Source: Namhaeicola sp039714555 (GTDB lineage Bacteria; Bacteroidota; Bacteroidia; Flavobacteriales; Flavobacteriaceae). From it: a DNA stretch of 46,756 nucleotides. Below are positions 33,754 through 42,044 of this stretch, piece by piece; positions within the stretch are counted from its first letter, which is position 1; the number at the start of each line of letters is the position of its first letter. A program made the translations under genes and the position numbers. Under the pieces are notes generated by a model that saw only the letters and a list, made by a program, of their open reading frames with translations, ran no database searches and was not told the DNA's origin. The DNA lies in the NCBI GenBank assembly GCA_039714555.1, contig JBDLJB010000018.1:1-46756 (forward strand), read 5' to 3'.

Positions 33754-35577
33754 TTAATCTAATTTTTTACCTAAATACATTAACTTATTACCGGTTTCTA
33801 CAGTCATTTGATCACTATCAGATGGAAGTATATGAATAATATTTTCATTATCTTTTATAAATAATGGTACTGTTTTAATCTCATTTTTTGTAGCTTCCAT
33901 GAGCTTTAAATAATGTTCTTTAGAAGTAATTTCAACTTCATTGATATAAGGATAATCTCTAACAACCTCACTTATATTTATATAATCATCGGTTTGTGAA
34001 AACAAACCATGCATAGGATTATTTTTTGGATCACGCATTTCTAATGAACTGATCAATCTATAAGCACCGTGTTCTCCAAAATATGGTTTTAGTTTATTAA
34101 TTGCAAATTCATTAACAGTATATGATCCGGTCAATGCCATTAAATACCCAATATCATTTAATTCAATATTCTCTACCAGGTCATCAGAATAAATATCGCA
34201 TTCAAATGCCTCTAAATTATCCTTTTTTGAATTCTCAATATGCTTTGGATTGCTATCTATTAATACTACCCTTCTCCCATTATTTTGTAGATAAGTAGCA
34301 ATTAATCTAGCTGATTCTGAAGCGCCAACTATTAAAATCCCTTCAGATCTTTTTAACATCACTCCCGAAAAACGAGCAAATAAACGAGCAGTAGTAGCAT
34401 TTAATAATACAGTTCCTAGCACAATCATAAACACTAATGGTGTTATATAATTTGCATCCTCTACTCCTTGCATTGTTAACTTTAATCCAAACAATGAAGC
34501 AATACCTGCAGCCACTATTCCTCTGGGCCCCACCCAACTTATAAACAGTTTTTCATTTAGTTTAATGTCAGAATTTTGAGTACTTAAAAATACACCCAAT
34601 GGCCTTACAAATAAAACAACTACAGCAAATAACAATAATGATTTCCAGTTATATATTAATTCAAGATCTATTAAATTAATATGTGCAGATAGTAAGATAA
34701 AGAGTATTGAAATTAATAAAATACTTATGGTTTCTTTAAAATACAACACATCTTTTAATATATCCATCTTCATATTTCCCAAAACCATTCCCATTATAAC
34801 TACAGCCAACAAACCACTTTCATGAGCAAAATAATCTGAAAGCACATAAACTGTTAATACCGATGCCAATGAAACTGCATTTAATAAATAATGTGGAATC
34901 CAATTATATTTTAAAGCTATTGCAAATGCATGTGCTGATGAAAATCCTATAGAAAAACCTATTATTATTGTTTTTCCAAATTCAAGAAGCGCTTCTTTGG
35001 TATAGGCACTTCCTTGTAACTGCCCTACACTAATAAATTCAAAAACCAAAACAGCAGCCAGTGCACCAATTGGATCTATCAATATACCCTCCCATTTTAA
35101 AATAGTTGATATATCTTTTTTGATTGCAAGATTTCTTAAAATTGGTGTAATTACAGTTGGACCTGTTACAATGATCAAAGCAGAGAATAAAAATGATAAT
35201 GACCAATTCAAGCCAATAATATAATGTGCTGAAATTCCTGCAAAGATTAAGGTAACGAAAGAACCTAAAGTAATTAATTTATAAATTACCGGGCCAACTT
35301 TTTTTATTTCTTCTTTTTTTAATGTCAATCCTCCTTCAAATAAGATCAAACTAATAGCAAGTGAAACAAAATTGAATAATCGTTCACCGGGGAAAAGTCC
35401 ATTTTCACCATTCCATACAGGTTCAATCCATTTATTACCATCTTCAGAGATAAGTGTAGAAATAGGTCCAACAAATAGTCCTATCAAAATTAAAGGTAAG
35501 ATTGCCGGAATTTTTAATTTCCATGCCAACCATTGTGCCATGATTCCCAAAATGATAATTCCAGCTAATTCTAACAT
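33754..35577 (-). CDS. Cation/proton antiporter (CPA1-type) with C-terminal RCK domain
   Basis: A 607-residue antiporter. The first 400 residues hold about 12-13 membrane helices of the Na+/H+ exchanger fold, with FEGGLTLKKEEI, IVTGPTVITPIL, WEGILIDPIGALAAVL and WVGPRGIVAAGIASLFGL. The latter half carries a TrkA-N/RCK nucleotide-binding domain starting EGILIVGASESARLIA, with VVLIDSNPKHI, and a short C-terminal domain. The RCK part suggests gating by NAD(H) or another nucleotide, and potassium or sodium as the ion. It has its own -7 box (35605-35612) and is divergent from asnA. Confidence 0.88.
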   Translation of the reverse strand: MLELAGIIILGIMAQWLAWKLKIPAILPLILIGLFVGPISTLISEDGNKWIEPVWNGENGLFPGERLFNFVSLAISLILFEGGLTLKKEEIKKVGPVIYKLITLGSFVTLIFAGISAHYIIGLNWSLSFLFSALIIVTGPTVITPILRNLAIKKDISTILKWEGILIDPIGALAAVLVFEFISVGQLQGSAYTKEALLEFGKTIIIGFSIGFSSAHAFAIALKYNWIPHYLLNAVSLASVLTVYVLSDYFAHESGLLAVVIMGMVLGNMKMDILKDVLYFKETISILLISILFILLSAHINLIDLELIYNWKSLLLFAVVVLFVRPLGVFLSTQNSDIKLNEKLFISWVGPRGIVAAGIASLFGLKLTMQGVEDANYITPLVFMIVLGTVLLNATTARLFARFSGVMLKRSEGILIVGASESARLIATYLQNNGRRVVLIDSNPKHIENSKKDNLEAFECDIYSDDLVENIELNDIGYLMALTGSYTVNEFAINKLKPYFGEHGAYRLISSLEMRDPKNNPMHGLFSQTDDYINISEVVRDYPYINEVEITSKEHYLKLMEATKNEIKTVPLFIKDNENIIHILPSDSDQMTVETGNKLMYLGKKLD

Positions 35578-35944
35578 AATTTGTCTTTATAAATACCTAC
35601 TCTACAAATATAATTTATTTATTTTGTTCAATATTAATTATTCAGGTTTGTTATCCCTTTTAATTAAAATGCAACATTTATTTAATATTCTAAGAAATAT
35701 TTTAAGTTAAACAGTAAATATCAATAGTATTTTTACCTTATTTCACAAATTTTTAAAACCAACGCAAAATGAATATTTACTTGCTTTTCCTCCTGAATTT
35801 GACTAACTTAGCTCCATCCTATAAAGAAAAATAATAGGTTATTTTTTTTATTAAACCCTATTTTTGGGTGTCACTTTTCTTAATTACGAATCTTAAACAG
35901 CAGATCCTTTTTTCTGCTTCAATTTAATATTTAAATGTTCTTAT
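35578..35944. other. 367-base intergenic region between the antiporter and asnA
   Basis: Holds the antiporter -7 box (TATATTTG, minus strand, 35612-35605). For asnA, TTG at 35781-35783 and TAACTTAG at 35804-35811 (20-base spacer, one mismatch) form a possible promoter with a leader of about 130 bases. A 21-codon reading frame lies at 35769-35834. Downstream are AATAGG...CCTATT (about 35831-35870) and a small hairpin AGCAGA...TCTGCT. No tRNA-like structure was seen. Confidence 0.5.
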
Positions 35945-37072
35945 ATGTATGATAAAAAATCTGATTTAGCAGGTCCGGGAATTAGCACTTACGAAGAAGT
36001 GAATAAAATACTTCCGGATAATTACCAAGCTCTTTTACCTCCTTTAAAAAGGATGGAAGCCTTATTTTTGATCAAAGAATATATTGAAAAAGGACTTGCA
36101 GATGCCTTAAACCTCCAAATGGTACAAGTTCCTCTTATTGTAAGTAAAGATAGTGGTGTAAATGATTATCTCGATCGTGATGGATCTAGAACTCCCGTTG
36201 AGTTTCCGGCAGGATTAGGTTTACCTAAAAGAATTGAAGCTCAGGTAGTTCAAGCAGCTACCAAGTGGAAAAGAATGGCTTTGGCGCAATTTGACTGTGC
36301 TGTGGGTCAAGGAATCAATACCGATATGAAGGCCATTAGAAAAGATTATTTTTTAGATCATGATCATTCTTCTTATGTAGATCAATGGGATTGGGAAAAG
36401 AGAATATCTGCTAAAGATAGAAATCTTGAATACTTAATTACAACAGTTAAAAAAATATGGAAAGTGATCAGAGGTGCCGGTATGATGGTTAAAGAAAAAT
36501 TTCCTGAATTAAACGATGAAAGATATCCTGATTTTCCGGAAGAACTCAAATTTTTTCATGCTGAAGAGATCTTAGAAATGTATCCTGATCTTCCTAGAAA
36601 ACAAAGAGAAACAAAACTTATACAAGAATATCCAGCTGTTTTTATTATCGGAATAGGTTCAGTTCTAAAAGATGGATATCCACATGAAATGCGAGCTGCA
36701 GATTATGATGACTGGATCACACCAACAATTGTAAAGAATGGCGAACAAATGTATGGCCTAAACGGTGATATTTTGGTTTGGAATCCTGTAACTAAAAGAA
36801 GACATGAATTAACCTCAATGGGTATTCGGGTAACCAAAGAAACCATGAAAGCACAATTAGAACTTTCAAATCAGTTAGATTTTCTAAATTTACCTTACCA
36901 TCAGGCAATTTTAAATGATAAGATACCCTTGAGTATAGGCGGTGGAATTGGCCAGGCCAGAACATATATGTATTTGTTAAGAACAGCACACTTGGGAGAG
37001 GTTACTGTTTCTATCTGGCCTAAGGAATTAAAAAGAATCTGTGCTGAAAAAAATATTCATGTTTTAGAATAA
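35945..37072 (+). CDS. asnA: Aspartate-ammonia ligase (asparagine synthetase A)
   Basis: Makes asparagine from aspartate, ammonia and ATP; the enzyme is related to class II aminoacyl-tRNA synthetases. The 375-residue length is somewhat longer than the roughly 330 of E. coli because of an N-terminal extension of about 20 residues. Conserved stretches include VPLIVSKDSGVNDYLDRDGSRTPVEF, AQVVQAATKWKRMALAQFD, GINTDMKAIRKDY, SSYVDQWDWEKRI and the C-terminal LSIGGGIGQARTYMYLL (class II motif 3). It is monocistronic, with a terminator at 37108-37136. Confidence 0.95.
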   Translation: MYDKKSDLAGPGISTYEEVNKILPDNYQALLPPLKRMEALFLIKEYIEKGLADALNLQMVQVPLIVSKDSGVNDYLDRDGSRTPVEFPAGLGLPKRIEAQVVQAATKWKRMALAQFDCAVGQGINTDMKAIRKDYFLDHDHSSYVDQWDWEKRISAKDRNLEYLITTVKKIWKVIRGAGMMVKEKFPELNDERYPDFPEELKFFHAEEILEMYPDLPRKQRETKLIQEYPAVFIIGIGSVLKDGYPHEMRAADYDDWITPTIVKNGEQMYGLNGDILVWNPVTKRRHELTSMGIRVTKETMKAQLELSNQLDFLNLPYHQAILNDKIPLSIGGGIGQARTYMYLLRTAHLGEVTVSIWPKELKRICAEKNIHVLE

Positions 37073-37107
37073 TTATCAGAAAAACAATTAATGCAAGAAT
37101 TTAATTT

Positions 37108-37136
37108 AAAGATCCTGTAAACCTTACAGGATCTTT
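37108..37136 (+). terminator. Intrinsic terminator of asnA
   Basis: Perfect 13-base arms AAAGATCCTGTAA and TTACAGGATCTTT with a three-base loop (acc). The T-run is short, but the stem is strong and works on both strands. Confidence 0.85.
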
Positions 37137-37288
37137 AATAATTAATACTCAATGTTTTTTTAGCTTGTACAAAAAATGCTTCTTTAAATACAATAATTAT
37201 TATATTTCAAAACACTTATAATAAGTTGTTTAAATCTATGTGATTTAACTTTTAAATCAACCTATTTGGTTGTATCACTATCATAAAA

Positions 37289-37312
37289 AAACTATAATAG
37301 TTTATAATAGTT
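37289..37312. repeat. Short palindrome and tandem repeat before the primase-like gene
   Basis: AAACTATaATAGTTT (37289-37303) is a palindrome around one central base, and TATAATAGTT occurs twice in tandem (37293-37302 and 37303-37312). It lies about 50 bases before the ATG at 37364 and could be an operator or short iteron. Confidence 0.45.
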
Positions 37313-37363
37313 CCTAAAAAAATACGTTTTAAAGTAAATTGCTAATGAAAAATTTTACTGTAA

Positions 37364-38407
37364 ATGTTAGAATCCACTAATAGTGCCTATAAATTTTCTT
37401 TGTTCAAAAATCTTATTACAAAAGATAAACCTGATATAAGTATAGATATCAATGATGTTTATAGAATTATAAAGTCTGGTTTTTTAAAAAATGAGATTGA
37501 AAGCCTGAGAAGAACTTATAATCAACAAATATATAGTGAGCTTAAAAAAACAAGTATACAGGCTGTTACTATAAGTGGTTTATTTAACCAACGTGAAAAA
37601 GAAGGATTGATAAAACATAGTGGTTTAATACAAATTGATATTATTAACATAAAATACAATGATCATCTTTTTAATTTAATGTGCAATGATGATTTTACTT
37701 ATTTAGCTTTTAAAAATCCTGATGGAAATAAAATTAGTCTTATTGTAAAAATAAAACCTTCGGTTAAAACACATATATCTCAATTTTTAGCTTTAAAAAA
37801 TTATTATAAAAAAAATTATGATCTAGATTTAAAAACAGATGATTTGGAAGTATCTAAAGCAATGCTTTTATCTTATGATCCAAATATTCATATCAATCCA
37901 AATGCTAAAATTTTTGAATCACTTCACATTTTAGATTTAAAACCAGAAGATGACATATTAGCAATAAACAAAAATAAACTTCAAATTGTTTATTCAAAAA
38001 ATGAAGAAGAAAATAAAGTTGCTCAAATCATTAGTCAATTAAGAAATCATAACATTAATCTGTTAGATACAGATGAAAAAAAAGTAGAAATTGGATTTTC
38101 GATTTCAAATACTCTAGGTGAAAAAGGTCGAAAATATTTTCATGAAATTAATGCAATATCTCAAGATTACAGCTTAAAAGAAACAGATACTTTATACAAC
38201 AGTATAATGCAAAAAACTAAAAACCATATTACTTTAGCCACACTTATTCATTATGCTAAAGAGGCTGGCATAACTATAAACAGACTCAATGCTTCCGGTA
38301 ATTATATCAATAAAAACAAACTACAAGATCTTTATAAAAAATTAAGGACTAGAAGATTGGAAATAGCAAAAAAATATGGAATAAGAACTTTAAATCCTGA
38401 AGTGTGA
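37364..38407 (+). CDS. BT4734-like (VirE N-terminal type) primase-fold protein with PriCT-2 domain
   Basis: A 347-residue protein not typical of core chromosomal genes. The N-terminal half (about 1-200) fits the BT4734-like domain of the archaeo-eukaryotic primase superfamily: DINDVYRIIKSG, QAVTISGLFNQREKEGLIKHSGLIQIDI, DDFTYLAFKNPDG, ISLIVKIKP and SKAMLLSYDPNIHINP. The family usually has an IDID-like acidic pair; here I read IDII, so one metal-binding Asp may be missing. Residues about 245-310 fit PriCT-2 (IGFSISNTLGEKGRKYFHEI, HITLATLIHYAKEAG). In mobile elements such domains sit with a VirE-type helicase or plasmid genes; here none is near. It may be a domesticated or remnant replication gene. 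Confidence 0.7.
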   Translation: MLESTNSAYKFSLFKNLITKDKPDISIDINDVYRIIKSGFLKNEIESLRRTYNQQIYSELKKTSIQAVTISGLFNQREKEGLIKHSGLIQIDIINIKYNDHLFNLMCNDDFTYLAFKNPDGNKISLIVKIKPSVKTHISQFLALKNYYKKNYDLDLKTDDLEVSKAMLLSYDPNIHINPNAKIFESLHILDLKPEDDILAINKNKLQIVYSKNEEENKVAQIISQLRNHNINLLDTDEKKVEIGFSISNTLGEKGRKYFHEINAISQDYSLKETDTLYNSIMQKTKNHITLATLIHYAKEAGITINRLNASGNYINKNKLQDLYKKLRTRRLEIAKKYGIRTLNPEV

Positions 38408-38530
38408 TTCTTTTATAAATCCTATGGTTATTTCTTTTTTTACATTAAACTTATTATAATTGATAAGAAAGTAATCAAATTTTTATTTACACATTATTTT
38501 TACTATTTTTAGCTTTTTAATTCCTCTACA

Positions 38531-39367
38531 ATGAGCAAGAATAAACAACAAACTATACCTAAAAATATCGAACCCGAAAAAAGGGACAAACGAAGAATCA
38601 ATAATAAATTATACGATAAAGAGCTGGCTAGACTACAAATAGAGCTGGTAAAACTTCAAGAATGGATAAAATACGAAAAACTTAAAGTTGTTGTATTATT
38701 TGAAGGTAGAGATGCTGCCGGCAAAGGTGGTGTTATTAAAAGAATATCACAAAGCCTTAACCCCAGAGTTTGTAAAATAGTTGCTCTTGGCACTCCAACA
38801 GATAGAGAAAAAAGTCAGTGGTATTTTCAACGTTATGTTCCACATTTACCCGCTGCAGGTGAAATGGTTTTATTTGATAGAAGTTGGTATAACAGAGCCG
38901 GTGTAGAACGGGTAATGAATTTTTGTACTACCGAAGAATATCATGAGTTCATGCGCACTTGTCCCGATTTTGAACGCATGTTGATCAGATCAGGTATCAT
39001 TCTTATTAAATATTGGTTCTCTGTTTCTGATGAAGAACAAGAACGACGCTTCCAATCAAGAATTGATGACCCAACAAAACGTTGGAAATTAAGTCCGATG
39101 GATCTAGAATCGCGTGAAAAATGGCTGGATTACAGTAAAGCTAAAGATGAGATGTTTAAATATACTGATACCAAACAATCACCCTGGTATGTTGTACCTG
39201 CTGACAATAAAAAAAGAGCACGACTCAATTGTATTGGTCATTTATTATCATTAATACCTTATCAGAAAGTTAAACATGAGAAAATAGTACTTTCTCCTAG
39301 AAAAAAAGAGGAAGGATATATTCGACCACCTTTTTCTGATCAAACTTTTGTTCCAGAGAAATTTTAA
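38531..39367 (+). CDS. ppk2: Polyphosphate kinase 2 family protein
   Basis: Transfers phosphate between polyphosphate and nucleotides. The 278-residue single-domain protein carries Walker A FEGRDAAGKGG (GRDAAGKGG at 59-67), the following VIKRISQSLNPR, Walker B LFDRSWYNRAGVERVM, and the lid IDDPTKRWKLSPMDLESREKW. Class I PPK2 enzymes of this length mainly phosphorylate nucleoside diphosphates. It is monocistronic. A GC-rich palindromic element lies six bases after its stop. Confidence 0.93.
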   Translation: MSKNKQQTIPKNIEPEKRDKRRINNKLYDKELARLQIELVKLQEWIKYEKLKVVVLFEGRDAAGKGGVIKRISQSLNPRVCKIVALGTPTDREKSQWYFQRYVPHLPAAGEMVLFDRSWYNRAGVERVMNFCTTEEYHEFMRTCPDFERMLIRSGIILIKYWFSVSDEEQERRFQSRIDDPTKRWKLSPMDLESREKWLDYSKAKDEMFKYTDTKQSPWYVVPADNKKRARLNCIGHLLSLIPYQKVKHEKIVLSPRKKEEGYIRPPFSDQTFVPEKF

Positions 39368-39372
39368 TTAAA

Positions 39373-39424
39373 AACTATTCCTCGATGCAGAACCTGCCTC
39401 GGCAGGCAGACCTCGAAGATAGTT
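39373..39424. repeat. Complex palindromic element (52 bases)
   Basis: Outer arms AACTATTCCTCGA (39373-39385) and TCGAAGATAGTT (39413-39424) pair with small imperfections. Nested inside is a perfect hairpin CCTGCC-tc-GGCAGG (39393-39406). The C/G content is far above the surroundings. This looks like a mobile palindromic repeat (REP/MITE-like) of the kind scattered in Bacteroidota genomes; it could also act as a terminator for ppk2. Confidence 0.65.
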
Positions 39425-39486
39425 CATATCATGAAATTTTTTATTTGTTTTCTTATCTTATCTGTTCAATTTTCTTCATTTAAAAA

Positions 39487-39502
39487 TTGATGAGAATCAT
39501 CA
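39487..39502. promoter_or_regulatory. Possible CRP/FNR-type site
   Basis: TTGATGAGAATCATCA contains TTGAT-N4-ATCAt, nine of ten positions of the FNR box TTGAT-N4-ATCAA, and a perfect TGATGA-gaa-TCATCA inverted repeat. It lies about 100 bases before the gene at 39601. Confidence 0.3.
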
Positions 39503-39600
39503 TTTCTATTGACCATCGTCATTGTTTTTTATATATCTATTTAATAACTATGTAAAACTTTAAAGTATAAATGATTATTAATCAATTAAAATTCATGATT

Positions 39601-40107
39601 ATGAGAAAATTAATTCTTGGTTTATTTGTTCTTGGATTAACCATCCAGGCTTTTGCACAGGTTGTAAAAGACGAAACTTTATCAGAAGTTGTTGTATACG
39701 CAGTTAATTATAAATACCTAGACAATGTTGGTGATAAAGATTTAGATGTTGATGTAAATATGCTTGAACGTAAAGTAGCAAATTACGATTTAAAAGGATC
39801 TGAACTTTATACGGATGAATATGACATCTATACTGTTTCTTTTTTTATTCCTGACGGAAAGATTGTTGCTGCCTATGATAAAGATGGTAGAGTTATCAGA
39901 ACCATTGAAAAATTTAAAGATGTTAAACCTCCAGCTGATGTAACAAAAGCTATTGTAAAAAGATTCCCGGGTTGGGCGATCTCAAAAGATGTGTATTTAG
40001 TGAAATACCATCAGGACAAAGGTGTTAAAAAAGTTTATAAATTTACATTAGTGAACGGTGATAAAAAAATGAAGGTAAAAACAGATGAAAAAGGTAATTT
40101 CGTTTAA
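39601..40107 (+). CDS. Secreted PepSY-like protein of unknown function
   Basis: A 168-residue exported protein: signal peptide MRKLILGLFVLGLTIQAFA, then a compact domain ending with DVTKAIVKRFPGWAISKDVYLVKYHQDKGVKKVYKFTLVNGDKKMKVKTDEKG, a pattern close to PepSY-like or BLIP-like folds. The open frame begins at 39571, but the ATG at 39601 starts exactly at a normal signal peptide and is preferred. A 22-base perfect palindromic terminator follows. Function unknown; a possible FNR-type site upstream hints at control by oxygen or redox. Confidence 0.7.
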   Translation: MRKLILGLFVLGLTIQAFAQVVKDETLSEVVVYAVNYKYLDNVGDKDLDVDVNMLERKVANYDLKGSELYTDEYDIYTVSFFIPDGKIVAAYDKDGRVIRTIEKFKDVKPPADVTKAIVKRFPGWAISKDVYLVKYHQDKGVKKVYKFTLVNGDKKMKVKTDEKGNFV

Positions 40108-40130
40108 TTAAATGTTATTTGATTTTTTAA

Positions 40131-40160
40131 GAGGTTGTTTTAAAACAACCTCTTTTTTTT
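40131..40160 (+). terminator. Intrinsic terminator of the PepSY-like gene
   Basis: GAGGTTGTTTT / AAAACAACCTC (40131-40141 and 40142-40152) is a perfect 22-base palindrome followed by a run of eight T. Confidence 0.88.
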
Positions 40161-40209
40161 ATAAATTTATAGCAACCTATTTTTAATTTAATAGGATAAA
40201 TAAAACTCT

Positions 40210-40782
40210 ATGAACCATATTATTTTTGAAGATAAAATTTTCAAAGGAATCAATTTTAACTCTGAAAAGCTACAAAATGGCATTTATGAAAATTGCACAT
40301 TTGTCAATTGTATCTTCTCAAACGTAGATCTGTCTGGTTACAGTTTTTTAGAATGTGAATTTGATCAATGTGATTTAAGTATGGTAATCATTAAAAATAC
40401 AACGTTAAATGAGGTAAAGATCAAAAATTGCAAGTTATTAGGAATCAACTTTTTTGAATGTAATCATCTCTTTTTATCAGTTAAGTTTGAAGATTCTCAG
40501 CTGGATTTTACTTCCTTTTATAATCTTAAGTTAAAGAAAACAATATTTAAAAACTGCAATCTTCATGAAGTTGATTTTAGTGAAACTAACTTAACCAAAT
40601 CAATTTTTGATAAATGCAACCTTAACAGAGCTATTTTTTCAAATACAAATTTAACTGAATGTGATTTTAGAACTTCTTTTAATTATTCATTAGATCCGGA
40701 AAGTAACCAAATAAAAAAAGCTAAATTTTCTCTCGAAAGTGTATCCGGATTATTAAATAAATATAATATTAAAATAGAATAA
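40210..40782 (+). CDS. Pentapeptide-repeat protein
   Basis: A 190-residue right-handed beta-helix protein. Repeats of the A(D/N)LxX type run through most of it: CTFVNCIFSNVDLSGYSFLECEF, then ILKNCNLHEVDFSETNLTKSIF-type units and CNLNRAIFSNTNLTECDFR. The C-terminal SLDPESNQIKKAKFS and LLNKYNIKIE resemble the ends of Qnr/McbG-like proteins, which imitate DNA and protect topoisomerases. That role is possible here but not shown. No regulator or toxin is adjacent. Confidence 0.82.
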   Translation: MNHIIFEDKIFKGINFNSEKLQNGIYENCTFVNCIFSNVDLSGYSFLECEFDQCDLSMVIIKNTTLNEVKIKNCKLLGINFFECNHLFLSVKFEDSQLDFTSFYNLKLKKTIFKNCNLHEVDFSETNLTKSIFDKCNLNRAIFSNTNLTECDFRTSFNYSLDPESNQIKKAKFSLESVSGLLNKYNIKIE

Positions 40783-40801
40783 TATAAAACTTGCAATATC
40801 A

Positions 40802-40809
40802 TATATTTG
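40802..40809 (+). promoter_or_regulatory. -7 box of the NlpE/META lipoprotein gene
   Basis: TATATTTG, a full TAnnTTTG match, 27 bases before the ATG at 40837. I see no clear -33 element. Confidence 0.5.
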
Positions 40810-40836
40810 TAAAACAGTAATTAACCTCCCATTTTT

Positions 40837-42033
40837 ATGAGAACATTATCTATTTTTTTATTATTTTTAAGTCTAAGCACTTTAATTTCATGTGGCAGCA
40901 ATCAACAAACAACTACAGTAAACCCTCATAAAGATACACACCAACAAGTTCATGAAGATTTTAAGAATGAAGAAATTCAAAAAAATATAAATGAAAAATA
41001 TATTAATGAAATTTCAGGCACTTACCTGGGTATGCTCCCTTGTGCTGATTGCGAAATAATTATTTATCGTTTGCAATTAAATAATGACAAAACCTATCAA
41101 TCTAAAATAACTTATCAAGGCAAATCAGATAAACCAATTTTAGTAAAAGGAACCTATACTATTAACAATAGATTACTAATTCAATTAGACGAGCAAGCAG
41201 GTAGTATGAATTTGTTTCAAAAAGAAAGCAAAGGTCTTTTACTTCTTGATAAAAATGGAAATAAAATTACAGGTGACTTAGCTGATAATTATTCTTTATT
41301 ACCAATAACTAAAGAAGTAAGTAACAATAAAAATGTACGACTTCAAAAAATCATACAAAAAAAATATCAAGAAGGTATTGATTTTTATGCCTTTGGTAAT
41401 GAACCCTTTTGGAGCCTAGATATGGATTTTGAAAAAGGATTCCATTTTAAAAATTTAGAAGGATTAGATTTTAATGCTCCATCTGTAGAACCCGTTAAGG
41501 CTATGGATGCTAATGTAAGTCGCTATAGAAGTATAACTGAATCCGGGGAAATAATTATACAGTTAAATCAAACAGGATGTACCGACAATATGAGTGGTGA
41601 AAAATTTGATTACAGTGTAAGTATTGATATCAAAACAAGTAATGAAGAGGATTATAAAAAATATAAAGGATGTGGCAACTATGTACCTGATTACAAATTA
41701 AACGATATTTGGGCTATTATCGAAGTAGATGGTATTAAAATTGATCCCTCCAATTTCAATAAAAATGCACCAAGAATTGAGATCAATTTAATTGATAAAA
41801 ATATTTTGGGTACTGATGGTTGTAATACTTTTAGAGGAAGTATTAATGTAGAAAAAAATATAATTTATTTTGGAAATTTAGCCTCAACAATGATGGCTTG
41901 TACAGATAATACTGAAATAAGTACCAAAATTGGTAAGATCTTATCCAATAATAAACTTTCTTATGATTATAAAAATAATCTTATTTTTTATGACAATGGT
42001 AAAAAAGTAATGGAATTAAAACATATTGATTAG
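40837..42033 (+). CDS. Lipoprotein with NlpE, COG3650 and META (HslJ-like) domains
   Basis: A 398-residue lipoprotein (lipobox LISC, near Cys19) with three domains. The first, about 60-155, is NlpE-like: GTYLGMLPCADCEIIIYRLQL with the CADC pair, and GTYTINNRLLIQLD. The second, about 180-285, is COG3650-like: FYAFGNEPFWSLDMD and IIIQLNQTGCTDNMSGEKFDYSV. The third, about 290-398, is a META domain: WAIIEVDGIKI, LGTDGCNTFRGSI and ASTMMACTD. Each occurs alone in envelope stress or heat-related proteins. The combination suggests an outer-membrane stress sensor or chaperone; the role is not proven. Confidence 0.82.
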   Translation: MRTLSIFLLFLSLSTLISCGSNQQTTTVNPHKDTHQQVHEDFKNEEIQKNINEKYINEISGTYLGMLPCADCEIIIYRLQLNNDKTYQSKITYQGKSDKPILVKGTYTINNRLLIQLDEQAGSMNLFQKESKGLLLLDKNGNKITGDLADNYSLLPITKEVSNNKNVRLQKIIQKKYQEGIDFYAFGNEPFWSLDMDFEKGFHFKNLEGLDFNAPSVEPVKAMDANVSRYRSITESGEIIIQLNQTGCTDNMSGEKFDYSVSIDIKTSNEEDYKKYKGCGNYVPDYKLNDIWAIIEVDGIKIDPSNFNKNAPRIEINLIDKNILGTDGCNTFRGSINVEKNIIYFGNLASTMMACTDNTEISTKIGKILSNNKLSYDYKNNLIFYDNGKKVMELKHID

Positions 42034-42044
42034 TTAATATATTT

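Noticed and set aside
34343..34537. Minus-strand frame of 64 codons inside the antiporter gene
   Set aside because: It overlaps a strongly coding membrane protein in another frame and has a composition typical of a shadow frame.
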